A DNA stretch of 32,473 bases, from NCBI GenBank assembly GCA_913054455.1, contig CAJXIL010000029.1, positions 1 through 32,473 on the forward strand, given 5' to 3'. Position 1 is the stretch's first letter. Each line of letters opens with the position of its first letter. Shown here piece after piece: positions 16,765 through 26,815 of this stretch. The notes below the pieces were generated by a model. It worked only from the letters and a program-made list of their open reading frames with translations. It was not told the origin of the DNA and did not search any database. This DNA is from an uncultured Roseobacter sp. (GTDB taxonomy: Bacteria > Pseudomonadota > Alphaproteobacteria > Rhodobacterales > Rhodobacteraceae). Made by a program: the position numbers and the translations under genes.

Positions 16765-17883
16765 TTATCCGTTTGGGCCGGGGTTGAACTCTGATCCAGC
16801 CCAAAGGTCAAATGCCTTGCGCATCACGGTTGGCAGATCTTGGGGGCGAAACGCATGCCGCGTCAGCAGCTCCTGCCCTGGGGTGAGATTATACCCTGAG
16901 GGAAGTTCGGCCAGCTTCACCTGCAGAATCAGGTGAAAATGAGTGAAGGTATGGCGCACCTCCCCCCCCAGATCCTGCCAGTTCGCCTCAAACGGGGGGC
17001 GGGGGTCTGGGGCCGCGTTCCATTCGGATCCAGGCCATCCCAGCATGCCCCCCAGTAGCCCCTTATCGGGGCGGCGCTCCAACAGCCATGCTCCATCAGC
17101 ACGACGGGCCAGATAAGCGAAACCCAGCCGTGTGGGTTTGGGCTGTTTTGGGGTCTTTTTGGGCAATTCCGGGGCGGTTCCTGCAATCCGCGCCTGACAG
17201 GGGCTGCGCCAGGGGCAAATCCCACAGGCAGGGTTTTTGGGGGTGCAGATGGTCGCGCCCAGATCCATCACCGCCTGGGCATAATCGCCGGGACGGAGCT
17301 GCGGTGTCAGGACGCCTGCGTGCTCTTTTAGAACCGGTTTTACGGCGGGTAACGGATCATGAATGTCATGCAGCCGTGCCATCACTCGCTCTACATTGCC
17401 ATCCAGCACCGTTTCGGCGCGGTCAAAGGCGATCGAAGCAACTGCGGCGGCGGTATAGGGGCCTATGCCGGGCAGCTTCATCAGTGCGTCATAGCTGTCC
17501 GGGAAAGTGCCCTCCAGTTCCTGCGCCACCAAACGGGCGCATTTCAGCAGGTTGCGGGCGCGCGCATAATAGCCCAGCCCGGCCCATTCCGCCATGACCT
17601 CGGCATCCTGTGCAGCGGCCAGATCCAACACCGAGGGCCATCGCCGGGTAAACCGTTGGAAATACTCGGTTACGGCGGCAACCGTGGTCTGCTGCAACAT
17701 CACTTCACTGAGCCAAACCCGATAGGGGTCTGGGCGCAATCCACGAGCGCGATCTGCCGGAGAGACCCGCCAGGGCATGATGCGGGCGTTGCGGTCATAC
17801 CAGCTGAGCAGCTGTTGGTTCAGTTCAGTCTCTTCCTCTGACGATGTCGCGCCTGGGGCCGGAAATCTGTCCATATCACGCAT
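16765..17883 (-). CDS. mutY: A/G-specific adenine glycosylase
   Basis: MPWRVSP, EVMLQQTTVAAVTEYF, LPGIGPYTAAAVASIAFDRAETVLDGNVERVMARL, 4Fe-4S motif CTPKNPACGICPWRSPC, C-terminal NUDIX-like region. Confidence 0.95.
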   Translation of the reverse strand: MRDMDRFPAPGATSSEEETELNQQLLSWYDRNARIMPWRVSPADRARGLRPDPYRVWLSEVMLQQTTVAAVTEYFQRFTRRWPSVLDLAAAQDAEVMAEWAGLGYYARARNLLKCARLVAQELEGTFPDSYDALMKLPGIGPYTAAAVASIAFDRAETVLDGNVERVMARLHDIHDPLPAVKPVLKEHAGVLTPQLRPGDYAQAVMDLGATICTPKNPACGICPWRSPCQARIAGTAPELPKKTPKQPKPTRLGFAYLARRADGAWLLERRPDKGLLGGMLGWPGSEWNAAPDPRPPFEANWQDLGGEVRHTFTHFHLILQVKLAELPSGYNLTPGQELLTRHAFRPQDLPTVMRKAFDLWAGSEFNPGPNG

Positions 17884-17968
17884 TCTTTACCCCTCGGTGG
17901 CGTTGTTTTGCTGACCGTTGTTCGTCGCCCCTTTACAATAGGGGGACCAGTCACGCAAAACCATATCT

Positions 17969-18496
17969 ATGGCATTCAGGCGCAGCACCACGCGCGGGTT
18001 CTCTCGCACCTCTCGGCTCCTTTCGGATCAGATCCGCAAGGCGGGTGAAAGCCGTGGCTTTGCAGTGTCGCGTCTGCTGACCCATTGGGAAGAAATCGCT
18101 GGACCCGACATCGCGACGATCGCCCGTCCCGTCAAGGTCGGCTATGGCCGCAGTTCCTTTGGTGCAACCCTGACGGTGCTGACCAATGGCGCCAATGCGC
18201 CAATACTGGAGATGCAAAAGGAACGTCTGCGGGAAAAGGTGAACGCGGTCTATGGCTACAATGCGATCTCAAAGGTATGGATCACCCAGACGGCGCCCAC
18301 CGGTTTTTCCGATGGCCAGGTAGAATTCAAACACGCCCCCAAAGTGCAAAAACTGGCGCCCGTTGATCCACAGGATCAGGCCGAGGCCGCACAGGCTGCT
18401 GAAGGGGTTGAAAACGAAGAGTTGCGCGCCGCGCTGGAGCGGTTGGGGCGCAATGTTCTGACAAAGAAGAAAACTGAACGAAAGAGGTATGAATGA
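17969..18496 (+). CDS. DUF721/DciA-like protein
   Basis: SDQIRKAGESRGFAVSRLLTHWEEIAGPDIATIARPVKVGYG..GATLTVLTNGANAPILEMQKERLREKVNAVYGYNAISKVWITQT. Confidence 0.78.
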   Translation: MAFRRSTTRGFSRTSRLLSDQIRKAGESRGFAVSRLLTHWEEIAGPDIATIARPVKVGYGRSSFGATLTVLTNGANAPILEMQKERLREKVNAVYGYNAISKVWITQTAPTGFSDGQVEFKHAPKVQKLAPVDPQDQAEAAQAAEGVENEELRAALERLGRNVLTKKKTERKRYE

Positions 18497-19164
18497 CCCG
18501 TCTTATGTCTGGTGTTTTTGCTGCGGTGGCGCTTGCTGCCGGGGCCTATGCGGTCACTGGTTACAACAGCCAAACCCGCCTGCCTGATCTGCCCCTGGTG
18601 GGGGCTGCCTCTGCACAAGAGGCCGAGGTTGACACCTCCACCATCACCGAAATGGTTATGGGAGCAGAAGACGCGCCTGTCACCCTGATCGAATATGCCT
18701 CCTACACCTGCCCACATTGCGCCAATTTCCACACCGGTGTTTTAAAGCAGCTCAAGGAAGAATATATTGACACCGGCAAGATGAAACTCATCTACCGTGA
18801 GGTCTACTTTGATCGCTACGGTCTCTGGGCGTCGATGATTGCGCGCTGTGGTGGACCTGAAAAGTTCTTTGGTATCAGTGATCTAATCTACAAAGGTCAG
18901 TCCGACTGGAGCCGCGCAGGTGGCGCCTCCGAGATCATCGACGCGCTGCGTAAAATCGGTGGTATTGCCGGGCTTGACAAAGATACGGTCGAGGCCTGCT
19001 TGCAGGATGGCACGAAGGCGCAGACATTGGTGGCTTGGTATCAGGAAAACGCAACAGCGGACGGTGTCGAATCTACTCCTTCCTTTGTGTTGAACGGCAC
19101 CAAGATTTCCAATCAGTCTTATGAAGATTTCAAAACCCTGATTGACGCCGAACTGGAAGGCTAA
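18493..19164 (+). CDS. DsbA-family thiol-disulfide oxidoreductase, exported
   Basis: Signal-like N-terminus, PVTLIEYASYTCPHCANFHTGVLKQL (CPHC), TPSFVLNGTKI; ATGA overlap with the upstream gene. Confidence 0.88.
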   Translation: MTRLMSGVFAAVALAAGAYAVTGYNSQTRLPDLPLVGAASAQEAEVDTSTITEMVMGAEDAPVTLIEYASYTCPHCANFHTGVLKQLKEEYIDTGKMKLIYREVYFDRYGLWASMIARCGGPEKFFGISDLIYKGQSDWSRAGGASEIIDALRKIGGIAGLDKDTVEACLQDGTKAQTLVAWYQENATADGVESTPSFVLNGTKISNQSYEDFKTLIDAELEG

Positions 19165-19190
19165 CTGGGCCACTCCAGATGACGGATTTC

Positions 19191-19223
19191 AAAGCCCAGG
19201 GGAAACCCTGGGCTTTGTTTTTT
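19191..19223 (+). terminator. intrinsic terminator downstream of dsbA-like gene
   Basis: AAAGCCCAGGG-GAAA-CCCTGGGCTTT followed by GTTTTTT. Confidence 0.88.
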
Positions 19224-19252
19224 GAATCACGAGATTAACCCTAGGCAGTTGA

Positions 19253-20251
19253 CTAAGGCGCTGGGGCTATTGCCTTGAGCTGATTGGTCAGCGCCTGATC
19301 ATCGGGGATCTGCAAGCGCACGGGTAGGGTTATCACCTTGTGACGGAAACCTGCAGGCAGGCGCACGGCGTCTTTTTCGGTGGTGACCAGCTGCGCACCC
19401 CGCATCTTGGAATCGGCCTCCAGCCGGGTCATCAGTGCCGTGGACAGCGGCTGGTGATCATCCAGCGCCTCGGCGTGGATAACCTTTGCGCCAAGCCCCC
19501 GCAGGGTATCAAAGAATTTTTGCGGGTGCCCAATACCGGCAAAGGCCAGCACTGGTGTGCCCTTCCAGGGCATGCCCGTCTGCAGGGGTTCCAGTGTGGC
19601 CTGCACATGGGGCAGGCCCTGTAGGCTGTTGCCCCAGATACTGGAGAAGCTCTCCTGAGCCGTCTCATCGCCGATGGAAAGCACCAGATCGGCACGGCGC
19701 AGACCCGGCTCTACAGGTTCGCGTAGGGGGCCTGCAGGCAGGCAGGAACCATTGCCAAAACCGCGGGCGGCATCCACCACCACTAGCGACAGATCTTTGG
19801 TCACACTGGGGTTTTGGAATCCGTCGTCCAGCAGAATGACCGTAGCCCCTGCGGCTTCTGCCGCCTGGACACCTGCGGCCCGATCACGAGCGACCCAGAC
19901 CTCGCCAAAGGCCGCCAGCAGTAGCGGTTCGTCGCCGCAGTCCTGGGCGCGGTGTTTGCCGGGATCCACCGCTATCGGTCCCTGCAAACGCCCCCCATAG
20001 CCGCGGGTGACCACATGGGGCTCATGCCCTAGGGCGCGCAGGGTCTCCAGGAGCCATATTACCGTTGGAGTTTTGCCGGTCCCCCCGGCATTGAGATTGC
20101 CAACGCAGATCACCGAAACAGAGGCCTGATAGCCTGGGGCACGTAACCGCTTCGCAGTTGCAGCGGCATAGATCCATCCCAGCGGTGCCAGCAATAGGCG
20201 GCGCAGATCAAAGCGATTGGGGGCTTTGTTCCAGAACTCAGGAGGTCGCAT
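19253..20251 (-). CDS. lpxK: tetraacyldisaccharide 4'-kinase
   Basis: [75 protein letters not shown]. Confidence 0.95.
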   Translation of the reverse strand: MRPPEFWNKAPNRFDLRRLLLAPLGWIYAAATAKRLRAPGYQASVSVICVGNLNAGGTGKTPTVIWLLETLRALGHEPHVVTRGYGGRLQGPIAVDPGKHRAQDCGDEPLLLAAFGEVWVARDRAAGVQAAEAAGATVILLDDGFQNPSVTKDLSLVVVDAARGFGNGSCLPAGPLREPVEPGLRRADLVLSIGDETAQESFSSIWGNSLQGLPHVQATLEPLQTGMPWKGTPVLAFAGIGHPQKFFDTLRGLGAKVIHAEALDDHQPLSTALMTRLEADSKMRGAQLVTTEKDAVRLPAGFRHKVITLPVRLQIPDDQALTNQLKAIAPAP

Positions 20252-21419
20252 TTTGGTCCTCGCGCAGGTCCAGGATGTCCTGAACTCTCTCTATCAGTTG
20301 ATCGGTCATTTCCGCGCCCTCGGTCACGGCGGTCCAGCCGGCCAGGGCGCGCTTGGCTGCCATGTCAGGGGCAGACAGATGGATCACCATTTCGGCCAAC
20401 TCCTCTGCGCTGCTCACTTGTTTAGTGGCTTTCAGCGCCGCCAGTTGATCATAGATTGCGCTGTGGTGGCCGCTGGCTGGCCCATGAAGCACCACCGATC
20501 CCAGTGCAAGCGCATCCAGAGGATTCTGTCCTGGCATCTCTGGTGCCAGGCTGGAGGCCAGAAGAGAGACAGGCGCCAGTCGGTACCAGAGCCCAAGGTT
20601 AGTGCTGTCTGTAATCAGGATCTGGGTGTAGTCATCCATCTCCTCCCCAGCGTCCCAATCAGCGCATTGCAACCCGCTGGCCACAATGAGATTGCGGGCG
20701 CGGGCACGGCTTTGGGGGTCGTCCAGGGCAACAACCAGCAGCATCCGGTGCAACATCCTGAGGGCCGTGCGATGGGCCTCCAGCAGGGTTGGCAGTTCTT
20801 CCAATTGGGCGCGGGCGGCCAGCCAGACGGGACGGCTGCCGAGGGCTTGTTGGAGGGTCGAGAGTGTATCGTGGTCGCATCCGGGTGGTACGGTAGAGAG
20901 CCGCAAGCGACTGGTTAGCACCACTTGCTCAGCGGGCAATGGCCCACGCAACAGCTGGTTGCGCACAGTTTGTGACGGGGTGAAAATGGAATCAAAGCCG
21001 CTAAAAATTCGATAGCGTTGATCTGGCAGCCAGCGCAGTTTGCGGGCTGGCATTTCACGGTCTAGAATATCCACCAACAGGGCAGAAATTCCCTGTTCCC
21101 GCATTTGCCGCAACAGACCTCGGCGCAGGTTGCCGCCAGCCCAGAGGCACAGGTCTGGCCGCCATTGGGTGAGAAAGGCCTTGGCCTCGCTGGATTGATC
21201 GCTGGGCAGGGGGCCAATCAGAAAATCGCATCCCTCCACACCCGGGACCTCCCCCATTTCAGCCTCCCAAGTGGCTAGAACCACCAGATCTGGGCGCATC
21301 GCCTTGAGCCGCTGGCCAATATCGCAAAGCGCCATGAACCGCTCGATGCTGGTGGCATGGACCCAAAGTACTTCGCCTGGCGGCCGCGTGGTGGAGGACA
21401 GGGAATGGGGTTCAGTCAT
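20238..21419 (-). CDS. divergent Kdo transferase (KdtA/WaaA)-like glycosyltransferase
   Basis: N-terminus [15 protein letters not shown]-terminus [44 protein letters not shown] resembles KdtA; 14-nt overlap with lpxK. Confidence 0.72.
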   Translation of the reverse strand: MTEPHSLSSTTRPPGEVLWVHATSIERFMALCDIGQRLKAMRPDLVVLATWEAEMGEVPGVEGCDFLIGPLPSDQSSEAKAFLTQWRPDLCLWAGGNLRRGLLRQMREQGISALLVDILDREMPARKLRWLPDQRYRIFSGFDSIFTPSQTVRNQLLRGPLPAEQVVLTSRLRLSTVPPGCDHDTLSTLQQALGSRPVWLAARAQLEELPTLLEAHRTALRMLHRMLLVVALDDPQSRARARNLIVASGLQCADWDAGEEMDDYTQILITDSTNLGLWYRLAPVSLLASSLAPEMPGQNPLDALALGSVVLHGPASGHHSAIYDQLAALKATKQVSSAEELAEMVIHLSAPDMAAKRALAGWTAVTEGAEMTDQLIERVQDILDLREDQNATS

Positions 21420-21428
21420 CTGTGTAAA

Positions 21429-22235
21429 TCATTGCCCGGCGATGCCGGGACCCATTGGATCCAGGGCCTGCACAAGATCCTGATGCGTTGTTGGGGTCGC
21501 CGCGACAATGCCGTCCAGTAGGGGCGTGGCGTTGTTGAAACGAAGGGGCGCATTGAGCCGGTCGCTGATCAACCCGCCAGCTTCGCGCAGGATCAGATCG
21601 CCAGCAGCGATATCCCATTCCCAGCTGCGCCGCAGTGTCAGCATGGCGCTATAACCACCGTCGGCGACACGAGCCAACCGATAGGCCAGTGAGGGGCGAT
21701 AGCTGCGGTGGAAGGTTGGCGCGGCAGCGCCTAACCAGTGCTGGGGCTCGAGGTTTGGTTTGGCGGTAAGCACCTTGGCGGCGCTCAGCGTCGAAGGGGC
21801 GGCGACGGAGATCACACCGCCATTGCAGAAGGCGCCGCCTCCTTTGGAAGCGGTATAGAGCAAATTCCGTTGTGGCAGGTAGATGACCGCTGCGGTGACC
21901 TCACCTCGATCCGCGATAGCCAAGGAGTGGGCCCAAGTGGGAGAGCCCTCCGCAAAGCTGCGGGTGCCATCAATAGGATCAATGATAAAGACCCGATCCC
22001 TGCCCAACCGGGCGGCATTGTCTTCGCTTTCTTCTGAGAGCCAGCCGTAGTCCGGCCGCGCCTTAGGCAGCATCTCTTCAAGCATTGCATTCACCGCCAG
22101 ATCGGCCTCGGTCACCGGACCCTGGCCATCAGGTTTGTCCCAGCGCTGCGCGGTTGGGCCGGAGTATCTGAGCGCTATATCGCCCGCTGCCTTGGCCGCC
22201 TGGATCAGGAGCGTGAGGTCTTCAGCTGCCGGCAA
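21429..22235 (-). CDS. inositol monophosphatase / 3'(2'),5'-bisphosphate nucleotidase family (CysQ-like)
   Basis: GPVTEADLAVNAML, WLSEESEDN, IIDPIDGTRSFAEGSPTWAHSLAI, WEWDIAAGDLILREAGG. Confidence 0.87.
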   Translation of the reverse strand: MPAAEDLTLLIQAAKAAGDIALRYSGPTAQRWDKPDGQGPVTEADLAVNAMLEEMLPKARPDYGWLSEESEDNAARLGRDRVFIIDPIDGTRSFAEGSPTWAHSLAIADRGEVTAAVIYLPQRNLLYTASKGGGAFCNGGVISVAAPSTLSAAKVLTAKPNLEPQHWLGAAAPTFHRSYRPSLAYRLARVADGGYSAMLTLRRSWEWDIAAGDLILREAGGLISDRLNAPLRFNNATPLLDGIVAATPTTHQDLVQALDPMGPGIAGQ

Positions 22236-23574
22236 GGGTCATTCCTTCGACCAAGAGCGAGGGGACCACCCGTGACAGATAGCTGCGAGCGTCATTTGCC
22301 GGCACAAGGCTTTTGAGCATGTCGCGCAGATTGCCCGCGATCGTGCACTCATTGACCGGATAAGCGATTTCGCCGTTTTCCACCCAATAGCCTGAGGCAC
22401 CACGGGAGTAATCTCCGGTGTTGGGGTTGATGGTGGATCCGATCAGGGAGGTGACCAGCAGGCCGGTGCCCATTTGGGCAATCAGTTCTGCGCGACTTTG
22501 GTGACCTGGGGTCAGGGCGACGTTCCAGTTTGACGGAGAGGGGACCGATCCGACACCACGCACTGCATTGCCGGTGCTTTGCAGACCCAGTTTTCGGGCC
22601 GAAGCCAGATCAAGGGTCCAGCCGGTTAGGACGCCGTTTTCAATGATGGCGCGTTTCTGAGTGGGCAGGCCTTCGCCGTCAAAGGGGCGCGAGCCTGAAA
22701 TCCGGGCGCGATGCGGGTCCTCTATGACTGACAGGGCCTGGGGCAGGATCTGGTCGCCTACTGCGCCCTGTAACCAGGATGAGCCACGGGCGATAGCCGC
22801 GCCATTGGAGGCCGAGAGCAGATGACCAATTAATGAAGAGGAGACCCGCTCGTCAAACAGGACCGGGTAGCTGCCGGTTTGCGGGCGGCGGGCATTGAGC
22901 CGCGCCACGGCGCGTTCCCCTGCGGTGCGGCCAATATCCTCGGCGCTGCGCAGATCGTTTTGAAAGGTGCGTGAATCGCCATCATAGTCGCGCTCCATCC
23001 CGGTGCCGGTTCCTGCAATACCAGTACAAGACAGCGAACGGCCTGTGCGCTGGTAGCCACCGGCAAACCCGTTAGAGGTGGCGAGATAGACCGAATGATG
23101 GCCGTAGCTGGCCCCAGCGGCCTGCACCTGGCTGATCCCTTCAATGGCGGCACAGGCGGCCTCGGCGGCAAGCGCGTCCTGCTGCAGGGCCTCTGGTGCG
23201 GGTTCGGCGCTGGGATCACAGAGTTCCAATGCGTCGACATCCCAGTTCTGGGCCAGCTGATCAGCATTGGCCAGGCCGCTATAGGGATCCTCCGGGGCCT
23301 CACGGGCCATGGCCACGGCGCGTTCGGCCATGGCGTGCATGGTTTCGGGGCGACTGTCAGAAGAGGAGACCTGCGCCTGGCGTTGGCCAATAAAGACCCG
23401 CAGGCCCAGATCGGTACCCTCTGAGCGTTCGGCATGCTCCAGATTGCCTTCGCGCACCTCAATGCTAAGGGAGCGGCCCTCGGTGGCCATGGCATCAACG
23501 GCATCGGCACCGGCGCGTTTGGCGGCGTCAATCAGGGCGTGGCAAAGCGCTTCGGGAGACTGGGTCATGGGCAC
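22222..23574 (-). CDS. pmbA: TldD/PmbA family metallopeptidase/modulator
   Basis: STEVREGNLE-like SIEVREGNLEHAERSEGTDLGLRVFIGQRQAQVSSSD; ARISGSRPFDGEGLPTQKRAIIENGVL; NTGDYSRGASGYWVENGEIAYPV. Confidence 0.9.
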   Translation of the reverse strand: MPMTQSPEALCHALIDAAKRAGADAVDAMATEGRSLSIEVREGNLEHAERSEGTDLGLRVFIGQRQAQVSSSDSRPETMHAMAERAVAMAREAPEDPYSGLANADQLAQNWDVDALELCDPSAEPAPEALQQDALAAEAACAAIEGISQVQAAGASYGHHSVYLATSNGFAGGYQRTGRSLSCTGIAGTGTGMERDYDGDSRTFQNDLRSAEDIGRTAGERAVARLNARRPQTGSYPVLFDERVSSSLIGHLLSASNGAAIARGSSWLQGAVGDQILPQALSVIEDPHRARISGSRPFDGEGLPTQKRAIIENGVLTGWTLDLASARKLGLQSTGNAVRGVGSVPSPSNWNVALTPGHQSRAELIAQMGTGLLVTSLIGSTINPNTGDYSRGASGYWVENGEIAYPVNECTIAGNLRDMLKSLVPANDARSYLSRVVPSLLVEGMTLAGS

Positions 23575-23634
23575 CTACTGAATTTGGATTGCAACAAGAG
23601 CTAGCTAGACCCGCGACCTGCTGCAAGGGTGTGG

Positions 23635-23663
23635 CACAAAAAAGGGCCGCGCATGGCGGCCCT
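23635..23663 (-). terminator. intrinsic terminator downstream of the DUF2125 gene
   Basis: Minus strand AGGGCCGC-CATGC-GCGGCCCT followed by TTTTTG. Confidence 0.82.
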
Positions 23664-23689
23664 GTTTGGGTATTTTTGAGGTCGGGCGC

Positions 23690-25210
23690 TTATTTGATGC
23701 GCTGGCCATTGGCGTGGATTTGGCCGTCTTCGGAGACTTTGATTTCCGAGGTCAGGGTGTCTTCGCCTTCGCCGGGGACGCCAAACATGCCCATCATCAT
23801 GCGTGCACCCATGGCATCACTGTCGCTGAGCAGGCCCATCTTGATCAGGTTGTCAATCAAGCCATTGGCGCCAACCAGTTCGATATTAGCCGCGCCATCT
23901 GGGGCAGGCATGCCGTCAAAGGTCACCATGTCTTCGTTATTGAAGGTGAAATCACCGGTTCCAGTCAGTTTGGCCCCTGCGGCGGTTACCAGCAGTTGCT
24001 TAATGGTGACGGCATTGAACTCACCTGGTTTTTGAGCGCCACGTTCCATGGCTTTCATCGATTCCGGGTCAAAGATGTCAAACAGCAGTTTGCCCTTACC
24101 AGCCAGATCCAACACAATGGTCGCCGGATCATGTGGCAGGGTACCGGTGGGATCAACCATGCCCCAGAGCATTTCTGGGACGGCAAAGTCGCGCAGGGTG
24201 ATGCCAAGACCAAAGTCCTGTTCTTCATCAGACTGGCTGACGGGCATCAACAGTTTGAACCCGGTTTCTGCCATCGTGAGCGCCAGAGGGAAGGGGATTT
24301 CCGACCCGGAGACATTGACCGAGATATCTTTCTGACCAACGTCATAGGACAACCCGTTTTTGCTCATGGTGACGCCGAAATTCCCCCCGGCAGAGGAGCT
24401 TTGCATGTCAAAGCTGTCAGAGCCGGTCACGGAAATAGCGCTATTGCCACCGGTATAGGCCACATTGGCATCGACACTCAGCCCCGCCTTGATCAAAGCA
24501 GGCATCTCGGGGCTGTCCAATCCAGAGGGAATGGTGCTGACAGCGGTACCAGTTACGTTTTTCAGGCTGCCTGTGACGGTGCCGGCATCGTCAGAATCGG
24601 GGTCCTGAAATGCCAGGTCATAGGTGACTTCAGCCATGGAGGAGGTCTGGGTATAGCTGCGCTGGTCGGCAATCTGCATCACGGTATTGGCCGCAAAATC
24701 GCTGATCATAACCGAGGCTTTTAAGGCCCCTTCTGGCATTTCTTCGCCATCGCCGATGAGTTTGCCCAATGTCACCGTCGCCTGACTGGTGGCATAATCA
24801 TATGTCATGGCAGAGGTATCGCCTGAGACAACCATTGGGCTGCCGTCATGGGAGTACAGGATTTCAGCCGAGAACTTCTCGCCATCCCCTTCCCCGGCAA
24901 AGGTCATCGGGAAATCCTTTGGCAGCATCACATTGACAGTGCCATCGCCGTTCTCAACGAACTGGATCTCAGGCATGGTCAGCCCGCCCGTGCCGTCCTG
25001 CTCGGGCAGGGGCATGGTCATGGAAATATCGCTGACGGTAAGCACATTGCCGGATTGGCTTTCGGTGCCTGTCACGGTGTAGCCTGTGCCGGTCATATAG
25101 GCTTTCCAGTCTGACCAGACGTCCTGGGCAGTGACATCCGCAAATGCACCTTGGGCTGTTATGATAAGTACCGCAGCAGCACCCGTGCCGCGCGCGAGGG
25201 AAACTGTCAT
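23690..25210 (-). CDS. exported DUF2125-like protein
   Basis: Signal peptide MTVSLARGTGAAAVLIITAQGAFA; ~500-aa beta-rich protein with VTAQDVWSDWKAYMTGTGYTVTGTESQSG..; the family call is from recall. Confidence 0.6.
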   Translation of the reverse strand: MTVSLARGTGAAAVLIITAQGAFADVTAQDVWSDWKAYMTGTGYTVTGTESQSGNVLTVSDISMTMPLPEQDGTGGLTMPEIQFVENGDGTVNVMLPKDFPMTFAGEGDGEKFSAEILYSHDGSPMVVSGDTSAMTYDYATSQATVTLGKLIGDGEEMPEGALKASVMISDFAANTVMQIADQRSYTQTSSMAEVTYDLAFQDPDSDDAGTVTGSLKNVTGTAVSTIPSGLDSPEMPALIKAGLSVDANVAYTGGNSAISVTGSDSFDMQSSSAGGNFGVTMSKNGLSYDVGQKDISVNVSGSEIPFPLALTMAETGFKLLMPVSQSDEEQDFGLGITLRDFAVPEMLWGMVDPTGTLPHDPATIVLDLAGKGKLLFDIFDPESMKAMERGAQKPGEFNAVTIKQLLVTAAGAKLTGTGDFTFNNEDMVTFDGMPAPDGAANIELVGANGLIDNLIKMGLLSDSDAMGARMMMGMFGVPGEGEDTLTSEIKVSEDGQIHANGQRIK

Positions 25211-25352
25211 AGGATAACCTTTCTGCTTATACGCAAATTCAATGGTCCGTATGGTCAACCGCATCGTGAAGAGCGTCAAGGGGCCAGGGGCTGGACCGTT
25301 CCCCCTAAGCAGTTTACCACATTTGGAATGAGTGGACTTGGAGATTTACCTG

Positions 25353-26102
25353 ATGGATATCAAGGGCAAAACAGTTGTCATCACCGGGGCGAGCCGTGGC
25401 ATTGGGGCGGATGCGGCACGTGTATTTGCGCAGGCCGGCGCAAATCTGGCCTTGCTGGCAAGGAGTACCGACAGTCTGGCGGCTCTGGCTGAGGAGATCG
25501 GCGGAAACACGCTGGCCTTCGCCTGCGATGTCTCCCAGCCCGAGGCTGTGGCGGCGGCCCTGCAAAAAGCTCATGCGGATTTTGGCAGCCTGGATGTTTT
25601 GATCAACAATGCAGGGGTCATCGATCCGATCTCCAGGATCGAAGACGCAGACCCCGCTGCCTGGGGCCAATTGATGGATATCAACATCAAAGGGGTGTTC
25701 AACGGTATCCACGCAGCCCTGCCTTTGATGAAGGCCGACGGGGGTGGCACAATTATCAATATCGGATCTGGCGCGGCCTATAATGCGCTTGAAGGCTGGA
25801 GCGCCTATTGCGCCTCCAAGGCGGCTGTTTTGATGCTGACCAAGGCGCTGCATTTGGAAGAGGCTGACAATGGCATTCGGGTCCTCAGCCTGTCGCCCGG
25901 CACTGTGGCCACTGACATGCAGCGTGCGATTAAATCCAGCGGTATCAATCCGGTGAGCCAAATTGACTGGAAAGATCACGTTCCAGCGGAATGGCCAGCC
26001 AAGACCCTGCTGTGGATGTGTAGTCCGGAAGCAGATGAATTTGTTGGGGATGAGGTCTCTTTGCGCCTGGATTTGGTGCGTCGCAAAGTTGGCCTGGTAT
26101 GA
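25353..26102 (+). CDS. short-chain dehydrogenase/reductase
   Basis: KTVVITGASRGIGADAARVFAQ, VLINNAGVI, SAYCASKAA (YxxxK). Confidence 0.92.
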   Translation: MDIKGKTVVITGASRGIGADAARVFAQAGANLALLARSTDSLAALAEEIGGNTLAFACDVSQPEAVAAALQKAHADFGSLDVLINNAGVIDPISRIEDADPAAWGQLMDINIKGVFNGIHAALPLMKADGGGTIINIGSGAAYNALEGWSAYCASKAAVLMLTKALHLEEADNGIRVLSLSPGTVATDMQRAIKSSGINPVSQIDWKDHVPAEWPAKTLLWMCSPEADEFVGDEVSLRLDLVRRKVGLV

Positions 26103-26713
26103 TCAATCTCGACATTTCCGACACGGGGCTTTGGACGGTTACCATCAACCGGCCTGACAAGGCCAATTCGTTGACGGCACAAATGCTCGAGGAGCTTGTC
26201 GAGATTGCGACCCGCGCGCAGGCGGCACGGGGGCTGATCCTCACGGGCACCGGTAAAGTGTTTAGCGCCGGCGCCGATCTGGAGGAAGCCCGCGCAGGGC
26301 TAGCGACCTCTACCGTCTGGGAGCGGTTGTCGACAGCATTGGCAGCGGTGCCCTGCCTCAAGATTGCGGCGCTTAACGGCACATTGGCTGGGGGAGCCAA
26401 TGGTATGGCGCTGGCCTGTGATATCCGCCTGGCGGTGCCTAGGGCCAAGTTTTTCTATCCGGTAATGAAGCTTGGCTATCTGCCTCAGCCCTCCGATGCG
26501 GGCAGGATGCGGGCGCTGATCGGGCCGGCTCGGACCAAGATGATTCTTGCAGCGGGGCAAAAGATCGAAGCGCCGGAGGCCTGTGCATGGGGGTTGGTCG
26601 ATCGTCTGGTTGAACCGGATGAGCTGATGGCGCAGGCGCAGGCCTTGCTGGCAGATTCCCTGGCGGCCAAGCCCGAGATTGCCAAGGGTATCCTTGAGAT
26701 GAGCCAGGGTTAA
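26099..26713 (+). CDS. enoyl-CoA hydratase/isomerase family protein
   Basis: VTINRPDKANSLTAQMLEEL, GTGKVFSAGADLEEAR, AALNGTLAGGANGMALACDIRLA; ATGA overlap with the SDR gene. Confidence 0.88.
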   Translation: MINLDISDTGLWTVTINRPDKANSLTAQMLEELVEIATRAQAARGLILTGTGKVFSAGADLEEARAGLATSTVWERLSTALAAVPCLKIAALNGTLAGGANGMALACDIRLAVPRAKFFYPVMKLGYLPQPSDAGRMRALIGPARTKMILAAGQKIEAPEACAWGLVDRLVEPDELMAQAQALLADSLAAKPEIAKGILEMSQG

Positions 26714-26815
26714 GCAGGCTTATTTCCTAGGTTACAGAAGCCTCGTCTTTCGCTGTGATCTGCCGTAGATGCGCGGGCCAAGGTGATTGGGATAGCAGTC
26801 AGGAAAGAGGGTCGG

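Noticed and set aside
20217-20918. 233-aa plus-strand ORF
   Set aside because: Antisense to the KdtA-like gene; no domain recognised
22830-23531. 233-aa minus-strand ORF in another frame of pmbA
   Set aside because: Pro/Trp/Arg-rich frame-shifted shadow of pmbA
23666-24724. 352-aa plus-strand ORF
   Set aside because: Long, but antisense to the DUF2125-like gene, which has a signal peptide and coherent composition and is followed by a minus-strand terminator
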